Made by a program: the position numbers and the translations under genes. Of a DNA stretch of 64,000 nt, positions 43,848 through 53,580 are shown one piece after another; position 1 is the stretch's first letter, and each line of letters starts with the position of its first letter. The notes below the pieces were generated by a model. The model was not told the origin of the DNA and ran no database searches. It worked only from the letters and a program-made list of their open reading frames with translations. Source of the DNA: Halovivax gelatinilyticus (GTDB lineage Archaea; Halobacteriota; Halobacteria; Halobacteriales; Natrialbaceae); NCBI RefSeq assembly GCF_024300625.1, contig NZ_CP101322.1:1253992-1317991 (forward strand), read 5' to 3'.

Positions 43848-45659
43848 GTGCAACCAGCGCGGATCTTCGACGCCTTTCCCGCTCCGAGCTACCGCGGGAA
43901 CCAGGAACGAGCCCTCCAGGACATCCGAGACGCGTTCGCCGCCGACAACGACGTCGTCTTCGTGCGCGCGCCGACCGGCAGCGGCAAGTCGCTGCTGGCC
44001 AGAGCCATCGCCGGCTGCGCCCGAACGGTCGACGAAGCCGACCCGAGCGAGGCCGCCGGCGCCTACTACACCACGCCGCAGGTCTCCCAGCTCGACGACG
44101 TCGCCGACGACGCCCTCCTCGCGGACCTGAACATCATCCGCGGGAAGTCGAACTACAGCTGCATCCTCCCGGGCGAGGAGCAAACGCCGGTGAACCAGGC
44201 CCCCTGCGTGCGAGAACGGGGCTACGACTGCGACGTCAAACACCGCTGTCCGTACTTCTCGGATCGAGCCATCGCCTCGAACCGGGAAATCGCCGCGATG
44301 ACGCTCGCGTACTTCATGCAAACCGCCGGCAGCGAGGTGTTCAGAAAACGAGACGTCGTCGTGATCGACGAGGCACACGGCCTGGCCGAGTGGGCCGAGA
44401 TGTACGCGACGATCCACCTCGGCCCGCGAACGATCCCCTTCTGGGACGAGCTTCGCGTCCCCGACCTCGAAGCCGCAGACGACGATCCACTCGAACGGGC
44501 CGCCCGCTACGCCGAGAACCTCTCCGGCGTCTGCACCCGACGCAAAGACGAGCTGCTCGCTCAAGAGACGTTCACCCCGGCCGACGTCCGCGAGCGAGAC
44601 CGGCTTCAGGAACTCATCGGCGAACTCGACTGGTTCGTCTCGGACTACCGCGATCCGGGGAGTCCGACGACCTGGCTCGTCGACCAGCAACCCCTCGAAA
44701 CCGACGACGAACAGACCGGCGGCCCGGTGACGATCAAACCGATGAATCCGGAGCGATACCTCGCTCACACCGTCTGGGACCGGGGAAACAAGTTCGCGCT
44801 CCTCTCGGCGACCATCCTCAACAAGGAGGCCTTCTGCCACCAGATCGGCCTCAACCCGGCCGACGTCGCCCTCGTCGACGTCGGTCACACGTTCCCGGTC
44901 GAGAACAGACCGCTGTACGACGTCACGCAGGGGAAGATGACGTTCGAGCACCGCGAAGAGACATTGCCGAAGATCGCGCGAACCATCGTTCGCATCATGG
45001 CCGCCCACCCCGACGAGAAGGGGATCGTCCACGCACACTCCTACGACATTCAGCAGCGACTGGGCTCGCTACTCGCGGATTTCGGCGTCGAGACTCGCAT
45101 CCGAAGTCACGACCGCGACGATCGAGACGCCGCCCTCGAGCGGTGGAAAACGAGTGGCGACCCAGACGTCTTCCTCTCGGTGAAGATGGAAGAAGCGCTC
45201 GACTTAAAGGGCGACCTCGCCCGCTGGCAGGTCATCTGTAAAGCCCCGTTTCTCAACACGAGCGACTCGCGCGTCGCCCACCGCCTGGCCGACGGACAGT
45301 GGGCCTGGTACTACCGGGCGACCCTCCGGACGGTCATGCAGGCCTGCGGCCGAGTGGTGCGAGCGCCGGACGACTACGGTGCGACCTACCTCGCCGATTC
45401 GAGCCTGCTCGATTGCTTCGAGCGCGCCCGATCGGACATGCCCGACTGGTTCGCCACTCAGGTCGACCGGATGTCGGTCCCCGACCTCCCCACGTTCGAC
45501 CCGGCGGCCGCCCGCGGCGAATCCGCCGTGACCACGCCGACCGAACGGTCCGAGAGAGACGCGAGTGAGTCAACCGACCACGCGAACACCACGCGCACTC
45601 GGCCGTCCCGTCGGTCGAAATCGAGCCCGCTCGCGGACGTCTGGGACACCGACGGCTAG
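43848..45659 (+). CDS. XPD/DinG-type Fe-S DNA helicase
   Basis: A 603-residue superfamily 2 helicase with a GTG start. Walker A is APTGSGKS (41-48), the DEAH box lies at 174-177, and four Cys between them (C105, C120, C128, C134) are positioned like the iron-sulfur cluster of XPD, FancJ and DinG. The C-terminal motor domain shows GIVHAHSYDIQQ and VMQACGRVVRAPDDYG (motif VI). It would unwind 5'-tailed DNA in repair. The last 100 residues are disordered and end before the micro-protein on the opposite strand. It stands alone. Confidence 0.92.
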   Translation: MQPARIFDAFPAPSYRGNQERALQDIRDAFAADNDVVFVRAPTGSGKSLLARAIAGCARTVDEADPSEAAGAYYTTPQVSQLDDVADDALLADLNIIRGKSNYSCILPGEEQTPVNQAPCVRERGYDCDVKHRCPYFSDRAIASNREIAAMTLAYFMQTAGSEVFRKRDVVVIDEAHGLAEWAEMYATIHLGPRTIPFWDELRVPDLEAADDDPLERAARYAENLSGVCTRRKDELLAQETFTPADVRERDRLQELIGELDWFVSDYRDPGSPTTWLVDQQPLETDDEQTGGPVTIKPMNPERYLAHTVWDRGNKFALLSATILNKEAFCHQIGLNPADVALVDVGHTFPVENRPLYDVTQGKMTFEHREETLPKIARTIVRIMAAHPDEKGIVHAHSYDIQQRLGSLLADFGVETRIRSHDRDDRDAALERWKTSGDPDVFLSVKMEEALDLKGDLARWQVICKAPFLNTSDSRVAHRLADGQWAWYYRATLRTVMQACGRVVRAPDDYGATYLADSSLLDCFERARSDMPDWFATQVDRMSVPDLPTFDPAAARGESAVTTPTERSERDASESTDHANTTRTRPSRRSKSSPLADVWDTDG

Positions 45660-45726
45660 ACGAACGACCGGTTACCGGGTTCGAAAAGTTCCACCTCGCT
45701 TCGCCCGAAGCGTCACACGTGCGATC

Positions 45727-45813
45727 CTAAAAGACGGACATCGCACCCCAGGCAATCATCGAAGATACCATGAGAAACGCAAACAGTATCGCGATGATCT
45801 GGTTCATGTTCAT
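45727..45813 (-). CDS. 28-residue membrane micro-protein
   Basis: A minimal gene: MNMNQIIAILFAFLMVSSM, then IAWGAMSVF and TAG. It is one hydrophobic helix with a polar N-terminus. I recall similar N-Q-x-I-x-x-L-F-A-F-L-M-V peptides in other haloarchaea, which supports it, but it is far too short for statistical support on its own. It lies in the gap between the helicase and the first dockerin subtilase. The function is unknown. Confidence 0.5.
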   Translation of the reverse strand: MNMNQIIAILFAFLMVSSMIAWGAMSVF

Positions 45814-45942
45814 ACGTTACGTCTCACGCCGAACCGCTATTAATCTCACGACCACGCGACCCGTCGTGGCTTGCCACGATCCTACCGGAGGACACGAGCA
45901 CGGTCGCGGGGCGCTAGTCGGATTCAGACCGCCAATCGCTGA

Positions 45943-48900
45943 TCAGCCAGCGATGGCGGACACGTCGTGAGCACCGACGATCGTCTGGAGGATCAGGGTG
46001 ACGTCGGCAGGCGTGATGACACCGTCGCCGTTCATGTCGGCACACTCCTCGTAGAAGTCGTCGGTCGGCTCCATACCGACGATGTACTGCTGGGTGAGCG
46101 TCGCGTCGAAGGCCGTGATATCTCCGTCTGCGTTGACGTCGCCGGGTTCACACGGATGAGAACCGACCATTCCCGCAGCTGTCTCGACCGGGAGGTGGCC
46201 CTCGGCGTCGTTGATCGCCGTGTTTTCGTCGTCGAATGCGAGTTCGGTCTCGTCACCAGCCTCGCCGACGTGTTCGAACGAAATTCCCGCGAGCGTCGGC
46301 GCCTCGGTGTCGTGAGCCTGTGCCTGTGCGAGCGAGAGCGTCCCCTCGTCGTTGTCGATCGAGGTGACCGGGTCCTCGAAGTCGACGCCGGAGACCGACT
46401 CGACCTGGACGACGTCCGGATCGAACGCGATTTCGGCCTCGTAGCCGGCGACGGCTGCGCCGACGTCGATGTCGACGGCGGCGACCTCGCCGGGGAACAC
46501 CCGGTCCGAACCGATCGAGATGGTCGCCACCGGCTCGGCGGGATCGTCGTCGGAGAGGTACTGAACGCTGTTGGCGAGGATTGCGTCCGCGGCCTCGGTG
46601 TAGTCACCGTCACCGGCCCACGACGTGTAGCCAAGTCCCGACGCCAGGATCGTCGCGCTCTCATCGTCGATCGCAAACGCGTCGCCGGAGAGGCCATCAC
46701 CGTCGCCGATCGACGCGAGGACGTCGAACGTCGTCCCCTCGAACCAGGTGTGGTCGGCAAAGTCGCCCGTGTGGATCTCGACTTCCTCGCCAGCGTCACC
46801 GACGCCGTCGAAGATCGCGTGATCGGCTTCGAGTTCGTAGTAGACCGGAACCGGTCCGAAGTCGTCCTGGAAGGTCTCGGCCGGCTCACCCGTTACCTCC
46901 GAGTGGACCGGAATGCCGTTGCTGTCATCTCCCCACTGGTCAAGGTAGATCACACCGACCTCGTCACTACTCGTCGCGTCGATGAACGCCTCCGCCTCAT
47001 CGGGATCGAGGTGCTGGACGACGATCGCTTCGTACGTGTCTGGTGCATCGCTCGCGGTGATGACGTCGACGGCGTACTCGAGTGAAAGCGCCTCCGAGAG
47101 CGCCTCGGCGACGTCGTCACCGTGCGCGCCGAGATCGTCGAGGACACCGACGCGAGTGAGTTCCTCGAGGATGATCGTCGGTCCGGTCTCGACCGTCGTT
47201 TCGTCACCGAGGCCGGAAAGAGTGTGCTCCAGCCCGAGTTCGCCAGCGGTGCCGTCTGTCGTTTCCACGGCGATGTCGAGTTCGTCGGTCACCGGCTCGT
47301 CGAACGTCACCGTCTCGCCAAACTCGACGGCAGTTCCATCGACGGAAAGCGAGGCGTTCGCCGCGTCGTACTCGCCGACGAGATCGACCGCGATCGACTC
47401 CAGGTTGGCGACGGCGAGCGTCGTCGTGATCGTCTCACCGCCTTCGATTCGATTCGGTTGATCGGCGACGACTGCGCCATCGAGGACGCGGTCGAGCGCG
47501 AAGTCCGCGGTGACGACGTGATCGTCGTCCTCGATCGTCACCGTCGTCTCGGCGCTTTCGTGACCGAACGCCTCGACGGTCACGTCGTGGGTCCCGGGTA
47601 GCTGAGTGAGTTCGTACGTTCCATCCGCGTCGGTGACCGTGGTGTACTGCTCGTCGACGGTGACGAGCGCACCCTCGACCGGTTCGCCGGCGTCGTCGGT
47701 TACCGTGCCCTCGATTCCGGCGTTCGTATTCGCGAACGCGGTCGCGGTGTAGACATCGATGATCCCGTGGCCGTAGCGGGTGTCGACGCCGTTTATGGCG
47801 TCCTGTGCCTCAGATTCGTCCCAGAAGTCCGGCTTCCAGGCCGTCTCCGTTAGCAACGCCTGGACGGCGTAGGGGTCGAGTTCGTCGCTCGCAGCTCCCA
47901 TGATGGCGGCCGCCGCCCCGCTTTTGTGTGGAGCCGACATCGAGGTTCCGCTCACCTCACAGTACTCGACGTCGCCACACATCGAACCGCCAACCGCGTT
48001 CGCGCTGAAGACGTCGTGGCCCGGAGCGGCGATGTCCGGGGTGATGTACTGTTCCGGCCAGTCGGCTGGTGCCGCGTCACCGAAGACGGCCTCGGTATCG
48101 ATCAACATCCCACCCGAGAAGTCAGTCACCGCCAACTCTTCGCTCGTCGCGCCACTGGCGATCGAATCGTAAACCGCCCCGGGCGAGCCCGCGGTTCCCT
48201 CGCCGCTGTTTCCGATCGAGGCGACGACGAGCGTTCCGGCGGTCATCGAATTTCGAATCGGCTCGACGTACTGGCCCGTGATCGGTCCGCCGAGACTCAT
48301 GCTGAGGACATCCGAATCGGTCTCGACGGCCCACTCGAACGAGTCGAGGATTGCCTGTCCGTCACAGCTGTCGACCTGACAGACGCGTGCATTCGCCAGT
48401 TCCGCGTCCGGTGCAACGCCGATTGCGATGCCGGACTCGTTCGAGCCGGCGATCGTTCCACTGACGTGGGTGCCGTGGCCGTGATTGTCGACCGGCTCGT
48501 CCGCGTCGCCGACAAGATCGACCCAGCCGTCCTCAGCGGCGAGTTCGATATCGGGGTGTGAGTCGTCGACGCCGGTGTCCGCGACCACCACGCGGATGCC
48601 GTCGCCCGTCGCGTCGAACGCGTCCCACGCGTCCGGAGCGGCGATCTGGTCGAGTCCGTAGGTTACGTTCTCCGTCTCGGTCGCTTCGGTCGCCGACACC
48701 GGTTCCGGCGGTTCGAACTGGTGGTTCTCGTGGAGTCGTTCGACGCCGTCGATCCGAGCGAGCGCTTCGAGTTCGATCCGGTCGAGATCGGCCGTGATCA
48801 TAACGGCGTTCGTAATCCACCAGGTCCGCTCGACGGTCACGCCGTCTATCCCCTCGAGTCGGTCGAGGACGGGCGCTTGCGTCTGGCTCGCGTGAGTCTG

Positions 48901-49164
48901 TAAGCTGTCGATCACCGACTCACGATCGCCGTCTATCGCATGCGTCGGGTCCGACAGACGGAGCATAATTTCCGTCTCACCGCTCTCTCGATACAGCGAA
49001 TCGTCGATCTCGACCGCCGGTTGGGCCGTCTGCTGTTCCAGCGTCGGGTCAACCGCCGGTTGGTCCGACAGGTCGGTGCCAGCCGCAACCGCTGGCGTCA
49101 CGATCAAAATCGTGAGGACCAGGGCGAAAAGAACCGCCAGAAGTTGCTTCGTTCGTGTATTCAT
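45943..49164 (-). CDS. Secreted subtilase with ThuA-like, cohesin and dockerin domains (protease A)
   Basis: A 1073-residue secreted protein. Residues 1-28 are a Sec signal; 50-150 resemble an I9-type propeptide. The S8 domain (170-480) has Asp196, His230, Asn319 and Ser408 in intact motifs (ADTGVDD, NHGHGTHVSG, SIGNSGEG, SGTSMSAPH). A carboxypeptidase-regulatory-like beta domain follows (483-556), then a linker, a flavodoxin/ThuA-like domain (about 671-870), a cohesin-like module (880-1000) and a dockerin with two Ca loops (1009-1020, 1043-1054), bracketed by C1005 and C1041. A GGAAGGT precedes the ATG. It likely acts outside the cell, docked to a scaffold. The calls from 670 on rest on motifs. 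Confidence 0.93.
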   Translation of the reverse strand: MNTRTKQLLAVLFALVLTILIVTPAVAAGTDLSDQPAVDPTLEQQTAQPAVEIDDSLYRESGETEIMLRLSDPTHAIDGDRESVIDSLQTHASQTQAPVLDRLEGIDGVTVERTWWITNAVMITADLDRIELEALARIDGVERLHENHQFEPPEPVSATEATETENVTYGLDQIAAPDAWDAFDATGDGIRVVVADTGVDDSHPDIELAAEDGWVDLVGDADEPVDNHGHGTHVSGTIAGSNESGIAIGVAPDAELANARVCQVDSCDGQAILDSFEWAVETDSDVLSMSLGGPITGQYVEPIRNSMTAGTLVVASIGNSGEGTAGSPGAVYDSIASGATSEELAVTDFSGGMLIDTEAVFGDAAPADWPEQYITPDIAAPGHDVFSANAVGGSMCGDVEYCEVSGTSMSAPHKSGAAAAIMGAASDELDPYAVQALLTETAWKPDFWDESEAQDAINGVDTRYGHGIIDVYTATAFANTNAGIEGTVTDDAGEPVEGALVTVDEQYTTVTDADGTYELTQLPGTHDVTVEAFGHESAETTVTIEDDDHVVTADFALDRVLDGAVVADQPNRIEGGETITTTLAVANLESIAVDLVGEYDAANASLSVDGTAVEFGETVTFDEPVTDELDIAVETTDGTAGELGLEHTLSGLGDETTVETGPTIILEELTRVGVLDDLGAHGDDVAEALSEALSLEYAVDVITASDAPDTYEAIVVQHLDPDEAEAFIDATSSDEVGVIYLDQWGDDSNGIPVHSEVTGEPAETFQDDFGPVPVYYELEADHAIFDGVGDAGEEVEIHTGDFADHTWFEGTTFDVLASIGDGDGLSGDAFAIDDESATILASGLGYTSWAGDGDYTEAADAILANSVQYLSDDDPAEPVATISIGSDRVFPGEVAAVDIDVGAAVAGYEAEIAFDPDVVQVESVSGVDFEDPVTSIDNDEGTLSLAQAQAHDTEAPTLAGISFEHVGEAGDETELAFDDENTAINDAEGHLPVETAAGMVGSHPCEPGDVNADGDITAFDATLTQQYIVGMEPTDDFYEECADMNGDGVITPADVTLILQTIVGAHDVSAIAG

Positions 49165-49460
49165 CAGTTACCTTCCGATTCGTTGGATGCTGTTACTTCC
49201 ATGACTATCACGTACGCATGATATTTTCGAGAAGGTACATAAAATTACCCATGGTTGCACAATATGAATGTTTTGTTTAATCACCCCCATCGGTAGTGAG
49301 AGATTAGAATTCTGCATTATAGCGACCCTATCCTTCATTTTATTCGAGTGGGTCGGCCGCCCAGGGTACATTACTTCAAGATTTGTCACAAATATTGAGA
49401 TTTGTCCAGCTGAGCGTCAAGACCGTGAAAACAGTGACGACTGAAACCCGCCCCGGGAAG

Positions 49461-49736
49461 TTACCGTAGAACTCTACTACCCGCGAACAGCCCCGCACCG
49501 AGCAATGCGACGATGCCGGCAAATATAACGATGCCACCGGAGCCGTCGCTCAACCCAGACGTTGCGAGGTCTGGGGCGGAGTCATCGTCGTCGGATTGGT
49601 CGGCTGGTTCGTCGTCACTGTAACTCTCGACGCCGGTGGTGCCTGGGTCATCGGACTCGACGATTTCTAGGGTCTCGACGAGCGTTCCATCGACGGAGAG
49701 GTCGACCTGACCGACCTCGTCAAACGCGTAGGAGAC
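49461..49736 (-). other. In-frame continuation of the four-cohesin scaffold beyond a TAG
   Basis: After the TAG at 49739-49737 the same frame stays open for 91 codons to a TAA at 49461. It reads VSYAFDEVGQVDLSVDG, then an acidic Asp/Ser linker, and ends with a transmembrane helix (IVIFAGIVALLGAGLFAG) and RVLR. The first part aligns with residues 379-405 of the second scaffold, and the last with its membrane anchor. So this looks like the genuine C-terminus, cut off by a Ser-to-stop change or rescued by readthrough. Confidence 0.75.
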
Positions 49737-51674
49737 CTAGACCGTCGTCGATTCACCGCTCGAAAGCGTGACGTACTCGGTCGCAATGGATTCGACACCC
49801 GTCTCGACCGCGAGTTTGTGGACACCGTCGCCGTCACCGACGTTCGATAGTTCAACGTGTATTTCGACGGGCTCACCGACCGTTGCAGTGGTCGTAGAGA
49901 GATCGACGCTATCGACGGAAAACACCGCCTCCCCACTGACAGTCGGTGGTGGGAGCGAGATGCCGTCTGAATCGGAGACACGTTCCACGCCGATACTCGT
50001 TCCTTCCAGGTCAACCGGTACGTTGCTCGATTCATCGTTCACGCTCGTCTCCTCTGCGACGAATTTCAGGTCGGATTCACCCGTTGTGAGTACCTCGAAC
50101 TGGATCTCCGCCAGCGTCGGTGCGTCCTCACCAGTCGCTTGGGACTGCGTGAAAAAGACCGTGCCTTCGTCGTTGTCGACGTTGACGACCGGGTCGCCGA
50201 AGTCCACACCGACCACTTCGTCGACTGCGACGATTTCGGGGTCGAACGTTAGCTTCGCTTGGTAGCCCGCCGCGTTCTCGACCGTCGTCTCCAGTTCGAC
50301 GCCGATCGCATCACCGTCCTGCTCACCGGCAATCAGCGAAAGGACGTCATCAGTCGGTTCGTCGTCAGCCTCGACCGAGATCGACGTTCCTTCCAGATCG
50401 ACCGGAATGTCCTCCGGTGGCACCGAGCCATCGTTCACGCTCGTCTCCTCGGCGTCGAATTCCAGGTCGGTTTCACCCGTTTCGAGTACCTCGAACTGGA
50501 TCTCAGCTACCGTCGGTGCGTCGATTCCAGTTGCCTGTGACTGCGTGAAAAAGACCGTGCCTTCGTCGTTGTCGACGTTGACGACTGGGTCCCCGAAGTC
50601 GACACCGACCACTTCGTCGACTGCAACGATTTCGGGGTCGAACGTCACTTCTGCGCCGTAGCCCGCGACGTCATCCGCGTTCGTCTCGATCGTTACACCG
50701 ATCGCATCACCGTCTTGCTCGCCGGCGATCAGTGAGAGCACGTCATCAGTCGGTTCGTCGTCAGCCTCGACCGAGATCGACGTTCCTTCCAGATCGACCG
50801 GAATGTCTTCCGGTGGCACCGAGCCGTTGTTCACGCTCGTTTCGTCCGCAACGAACTCGATATCAGTCTCGCCCGTTTCGAGCACCTCGAACTGGATTTC
50901 AGCCAGCGTCGGCGCATCCTCACCCGTCGCCTGTGACTGGGTGAAAAAGACCGTGCCTTCGTCGTTGTCGACGTTGACGACCGGATCACCGAAGTCGACA
51001 CCGACGACCTCTTCGACCGCGACGATTTCGGGGTCGAACGTTACTTCGGCGCCGTATCCTGCGACGTCGTCGGCGTTCGTTTCCAGCTCGACGCCGATCG
51101 AATCGCCGTCTTGCTCGCCGGCGACCAGCGAGAGCACGTCCTCGGTCGGTTCGTCGTCAAACTCGAGCGTCGTTCCCGAGTGCGCGTCGATCTGGATGTC
51201 TTCCGGAGGAACGGAGCCGTCGTTGATCGACGTCTCATCCGGCACGAACTCGATGTCCGTCTCTGTCGCTTCGAGGACGTTGAATTCGATCTGTGCGAAA
51301 CGGGTCGGCGCGTCTTCGCCGGTCGCCTGCGACTGCGTGAAGTACACCCAGCCTTCCTCATTGTTTACGTTGACGACCGGATCGCCGAAGTCCTCACCGA
51401 CGATGTCGTCCACTTCGAGGACATCGGGATCGAACGTAACGTTCGCGCCGTAGCCGGCAACGTCGTCAGCGTTCGTATAGACGTCCACGATAGCCGATTC
51501 ATCTCCGACTTCGCTGGGTGAGAGCCCAACGTACGTATGCTGTACATCGCTTGCGGTCGACTGTGTCTCGTACGGGGACATCGTGTTATCCCCGCTAGCG
51601 ACCGGGGCGAAAACGGCCCCGACCATCAACACGGCCAGCACGACCGCGATCAGTTGACTTCTGTTCAGTATCAT
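49737..51674 (-). CDS. Four-cohesin surface scaffold protein, ends at in-frame TAG (scaffold A)
   Basis: A 645-residue protein: signal peptide (1-28, MILNRSQLIAVVLAVLMVG), four cohesin-like modules at about 47-172, 181-302, 314-434 and 446-565, then a CARDB-like domain that begins near 585 and is cut by the TAG. Each module carries GYGAEVTFDPEIV, DFGDPVVNVDNDEGTVFFTQSQATG and an acidic tail. Modules 2 and 3 are nearly identical. Cohesins bind dockerins, and both neighbouring subtilases end in dockerins, so this is the likely scaffold. Without the continuation at 49461-49736 it has no membrane anchor. The start at 51674 is chosen because it opens with the signal peptide. Confidence 0.9.
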   Translation of the reverse strand: MILNRSQLIAVVLAVLMVGAVFAPVASGDNTMSPYETQSTASDVQHTYVGLSPSEVGDESAIVDVYTNADDVAGYGANVTFDPDVLEVDDIVGEDFGDPVVNVNNEEGWVYFTQSQATGEDAPTRFAQIEFNVLEATETDIEFVPDETSINDGSVPPEDIQIDAHSGTTLEFDDEPTEDVLSLVAGEQDGDSIGVELETNADDVAGYGAEVTFDPEIVAVEEVVGVDFGDPVVNVDNDEGTVFFTQSQATGEDAPTLAEIQFEVLETGETDIEFVADETSVNNGSVPPEDIPVDLEGTSISVEADDEPTDDVLSLIAGEQDGDAIGVTIETNADDVAGYGAEVTFDPEIVAVDEVVGVDFGDPVVNVDNDEGTVFFTQSQATGIDAPTVAEIQFEVLETGETDLEFDAEETSVNDGSVPPEDIPVDLEGTSISVEADDEPTDDVLSLIAGEQDGDAIGVELETTVENAAGYQAKLTFDPEIVAVDEVVGVDFGDPVVNVDNDEGTVFFTQSQATGEDAPTLAEIQFEVLTTGESDLKFVAEETSVNDESSNVPVDLEGTSIGVERVSDSDGISLPPPTVSGEAVFSVDSVDLSTTTATVGEPVEIHVELSNVGDGDGVHKLAVETGVESIATEYVTLSSGESTTV

Positions 51675-52118
51675 GGCATAGTATGCCACCGATGATGGTG
51701 ACTCATTGTATGGACTATCACCGCCCATAATAGTCTTTTCCATGGTACTTATAATTGTAATTATTTGGGTTGGGGCGATCAATTCACTAATAGATTGTCG
51801 GTTTAAAGCCCTGGCGGGCAGTATCGGCCGTATCCAGGCAAATGACCAGGATAGAACGGTCGTCGAGTCAGTTCTGTCCGTTGGATTATCCTCACCAGTG
51901 CCAACGGACGATCGTCGAACGACTCGGCTCGGTCACGAACGTCAGTGACAGTTTCGAGTAGGCACTGGATAGTTTCTGACGACGAGCCGATGATAGGCCA
52001 GAAGCCCACTACCTGACGAATCGCCCGCAAGAATAGACACGCGGTTGTGCTCTCGGCTTCGGACAGAATTGGCCGATATCACTCCCACTCGAAAACAGCT
52101 CAAAGCCGAACAACGGTG
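51675..52118. other. Intergenic region between the two scaffold genes
   Basis: About 440 nt. The first 110 nt are AT-rich and hold the scaffold A promoter (GACTATTATGGG on the minus strand at 51722-51735). A 75-codon minus-strand frame at 51803-52030 has no recognisable family. Nothing else is supported. Confidence 0.55.
51722..51735 (-). promoter_or_regulatory. Promoter element of scaffold A
   Basis: The minus strand reads GACTATTATGGGCG about 50-60 nt before the ATG at 51674. The same TATTA(N)GGG core occurs before the scaffold B and protease B genes. Confidence 0.4.
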
Positions 52119-53531
52119 TCAGTAACGCCGAACGGCGAACACTGCCATCGTCACGAACGCGATGAGGGCCACACCGACGCCGAACCCGGCGAGTCCGTCA
52201 CTCGCCCCATCGTCGCTGGCGTCAGTTCCGTCGTCCGCAGGGTCTGTCCCGTCAGACTCGTCGTCAGAACCGACTCCGTCATCGGTGTCGGCCTCGTCGT
52301 CCGTATCCGACGTAGACTCGCTCACGTCGACCGTTCCGACGGGCTCGTCGTTGACGAATAACTCGTAGGCGCCGGCTTCGGTGAACGTATAGGTGATCGA
52401 GACCGTCTCGGAATCGTCCCCGGAAAGGAGGACACTTTCGGTGACGAGTGAATTCCCATCGGCCTGTAACGTGAGTTCGTAATTGCCGGCCTGTTCGCCG
52501 ACGTTCGTCACGTCGACGGTAACCTCGATCGAGTCACCAACGACGACGGCAGACGACGACAGGTCGACGACCTCGAACTCGAATTCGGCCGGATCAGGCT
52601 CCGGCGGCGGTGGTGGAAGGCCGCCGCCTCCGTCGTCCGCTTCTTCCTCCACGTCGAGAGTCGTTCCGACGAACTCGACCAGCACGTTGCTCGATTCGTC
52701 GTTCACACCCGTCTCGTCGGCGTCGAAGGCCAGGTCGGTTTCACCGGAGTCGTGAGTCGAAAACTGGATCTCGGCGAAGGTTGGTCGGTCTTCACCAGTC
52801 GCCTGCGACTGCGTGAAAAACACCGTTCCCTCGTCGTTGTCGACGTTGACGACCGGGTCGTCGAAGTCGATGCCGACGACGTCCTCTACGGTAACGACGT
52901 CCGGATCGTAGGTGACGAACGCCTGATAGCCGGCTGCATTCTCGACGGTCGTTTCGAGCGTGACCCCAATCTCGGTTCCGTCCTGTTCGCCGGCAACGAG
53001 CGAAAGCGTGTCGTCGTTCGGTTGCTCGTCTTCGAGTTCGACGGTAATCTCGGTTCCGTCGAGATCGACGTCGATGTCTTCGGGTGGAACCGCTCCATCG
53101 TTGAGAGTCGTGTCGTCCTCGAGGAACGACAGTTCCGAGTCACCGCTCGCCAGAACGGTGAACTCGAACTCGACCAGGGTCGGATTAGCGTCACCGACGG
53201 CCTGAGACTGCGTAACGAAGACCCAGCCGTTCCGGTTGTCGATATTCGTAACTGGATCTCCGAAGTCGACCCCGGAAACGTTCTCCTCGTCGATCGCGAG
53301 GATATCCGGGTCGAACGTTACGTTCGCGCCGTAGCCAGCGACGTCGTCCGCATCAGCTTCGAGCGTGACGGCGATGGTCTCACCCTCCTGCTCGTCGGCG
53401 ACGAGTGAGAGGAGCCCCTCCTCGTCGGACGAGTCGCTCACCGAATCGGCGCTCGCCGCTGTCGCACCACCCAGCGGAACAAGTAGTATTCCGGCCAATA
53501 CAACGGTCAGAACGACGGCAATGAGTCGCAT
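52119..53531 (-). CDS. Two-cohesin membrane-anchored scaffold protein (scaffold B)
   Basis: A 470-residue protein: signal peptide (1-27), cohesin-like modules at about 40-165 and 175-295, a Pro-rich hinge (GGGGLPPPPPEPDP), a CARDB-like beta domain (315-403), an acidic Asp/Ser/Thr linker, and a C-terminal helix (LAGFGVGVALIAFVTMAVFAV) ending RRY. The layout is that of a surface scaffold held in the membrane and projecting through the S-layer. Its CARDB region aligns with scaffold A and shows what the amber codon there replaces (Ser378, TCG). The start at 53531 follows a GGGGGAAA ribosome-binding-like run. Confidence 0.92.
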   Translation of the reverse strand: MRLIAVVLTVVLAGILLVPLGGATAASADSVSDSSDEEGLLSLVADEQEGETIAVTLEADADDVAGYGANVTFDPDILAIDEENVSGVDFGDPVTNIDNRNGWVFVTQSQAVGDANPTLVEFEFTVLASGDSELSFLEDDTTLNDGAVPPEDIDVDLDGTEITVELEDEQPNDDTLSLVAGEQDGTEIGVTLETTVENAAGYQAFVTYDPDVVTVEDVVGIDFDDPVVNVDNDEGTVFFTQSQATGEDRPTFAEIQFSTHDSGETDLAFDADETGVNDESSNVLVEFVGTTLDVEEEADDGGGGLPPPPPEPDPAEFEFEVVDLSSSAVVVGDSIEVTVDVTNVGEQAGNYELTLQADGNSLVTESVLLSGDDSETVSITYTFTEAGAYELFVNDEPVGTVDVSESTSDTDDEADTDDGVGSDDESDGTDPADDGTDASDDGASDGLAGFGVGVALIAFVTMAVFAVRRY

Positions 53532-53580
53532 TGATTTCCCCCGGGGAAGTAGTTGTGACACTGTTAATTCACACATCATT

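Noticed and set aside
43649-45241. 530-codon plus-strand open frame
   Set aside because: Overlaps the Fe-S helicase in another frame; the product is almost all Arg, Pro and Gly, with no motif.
45967-47085. 372-codon plus-strand open frame opposite protease A
   Set aside because: Shadow of the dockerin, cohesin and ThuA-like coding region; no domain recognised.
49737-49739. TAG read as pyrrolysine
   Set aside because: No pylS, pylT or pylBCD in the window, haloarchaea are not known for this system, and the aligned residue in the paralogue is Ser encoded one base away from TAG.
51803-52030. 75-codon minus-strand frame between the scaffold genes
   Set aside because: No family resemblance, no promoter at the right distance; could be chance or a decayed remnant.
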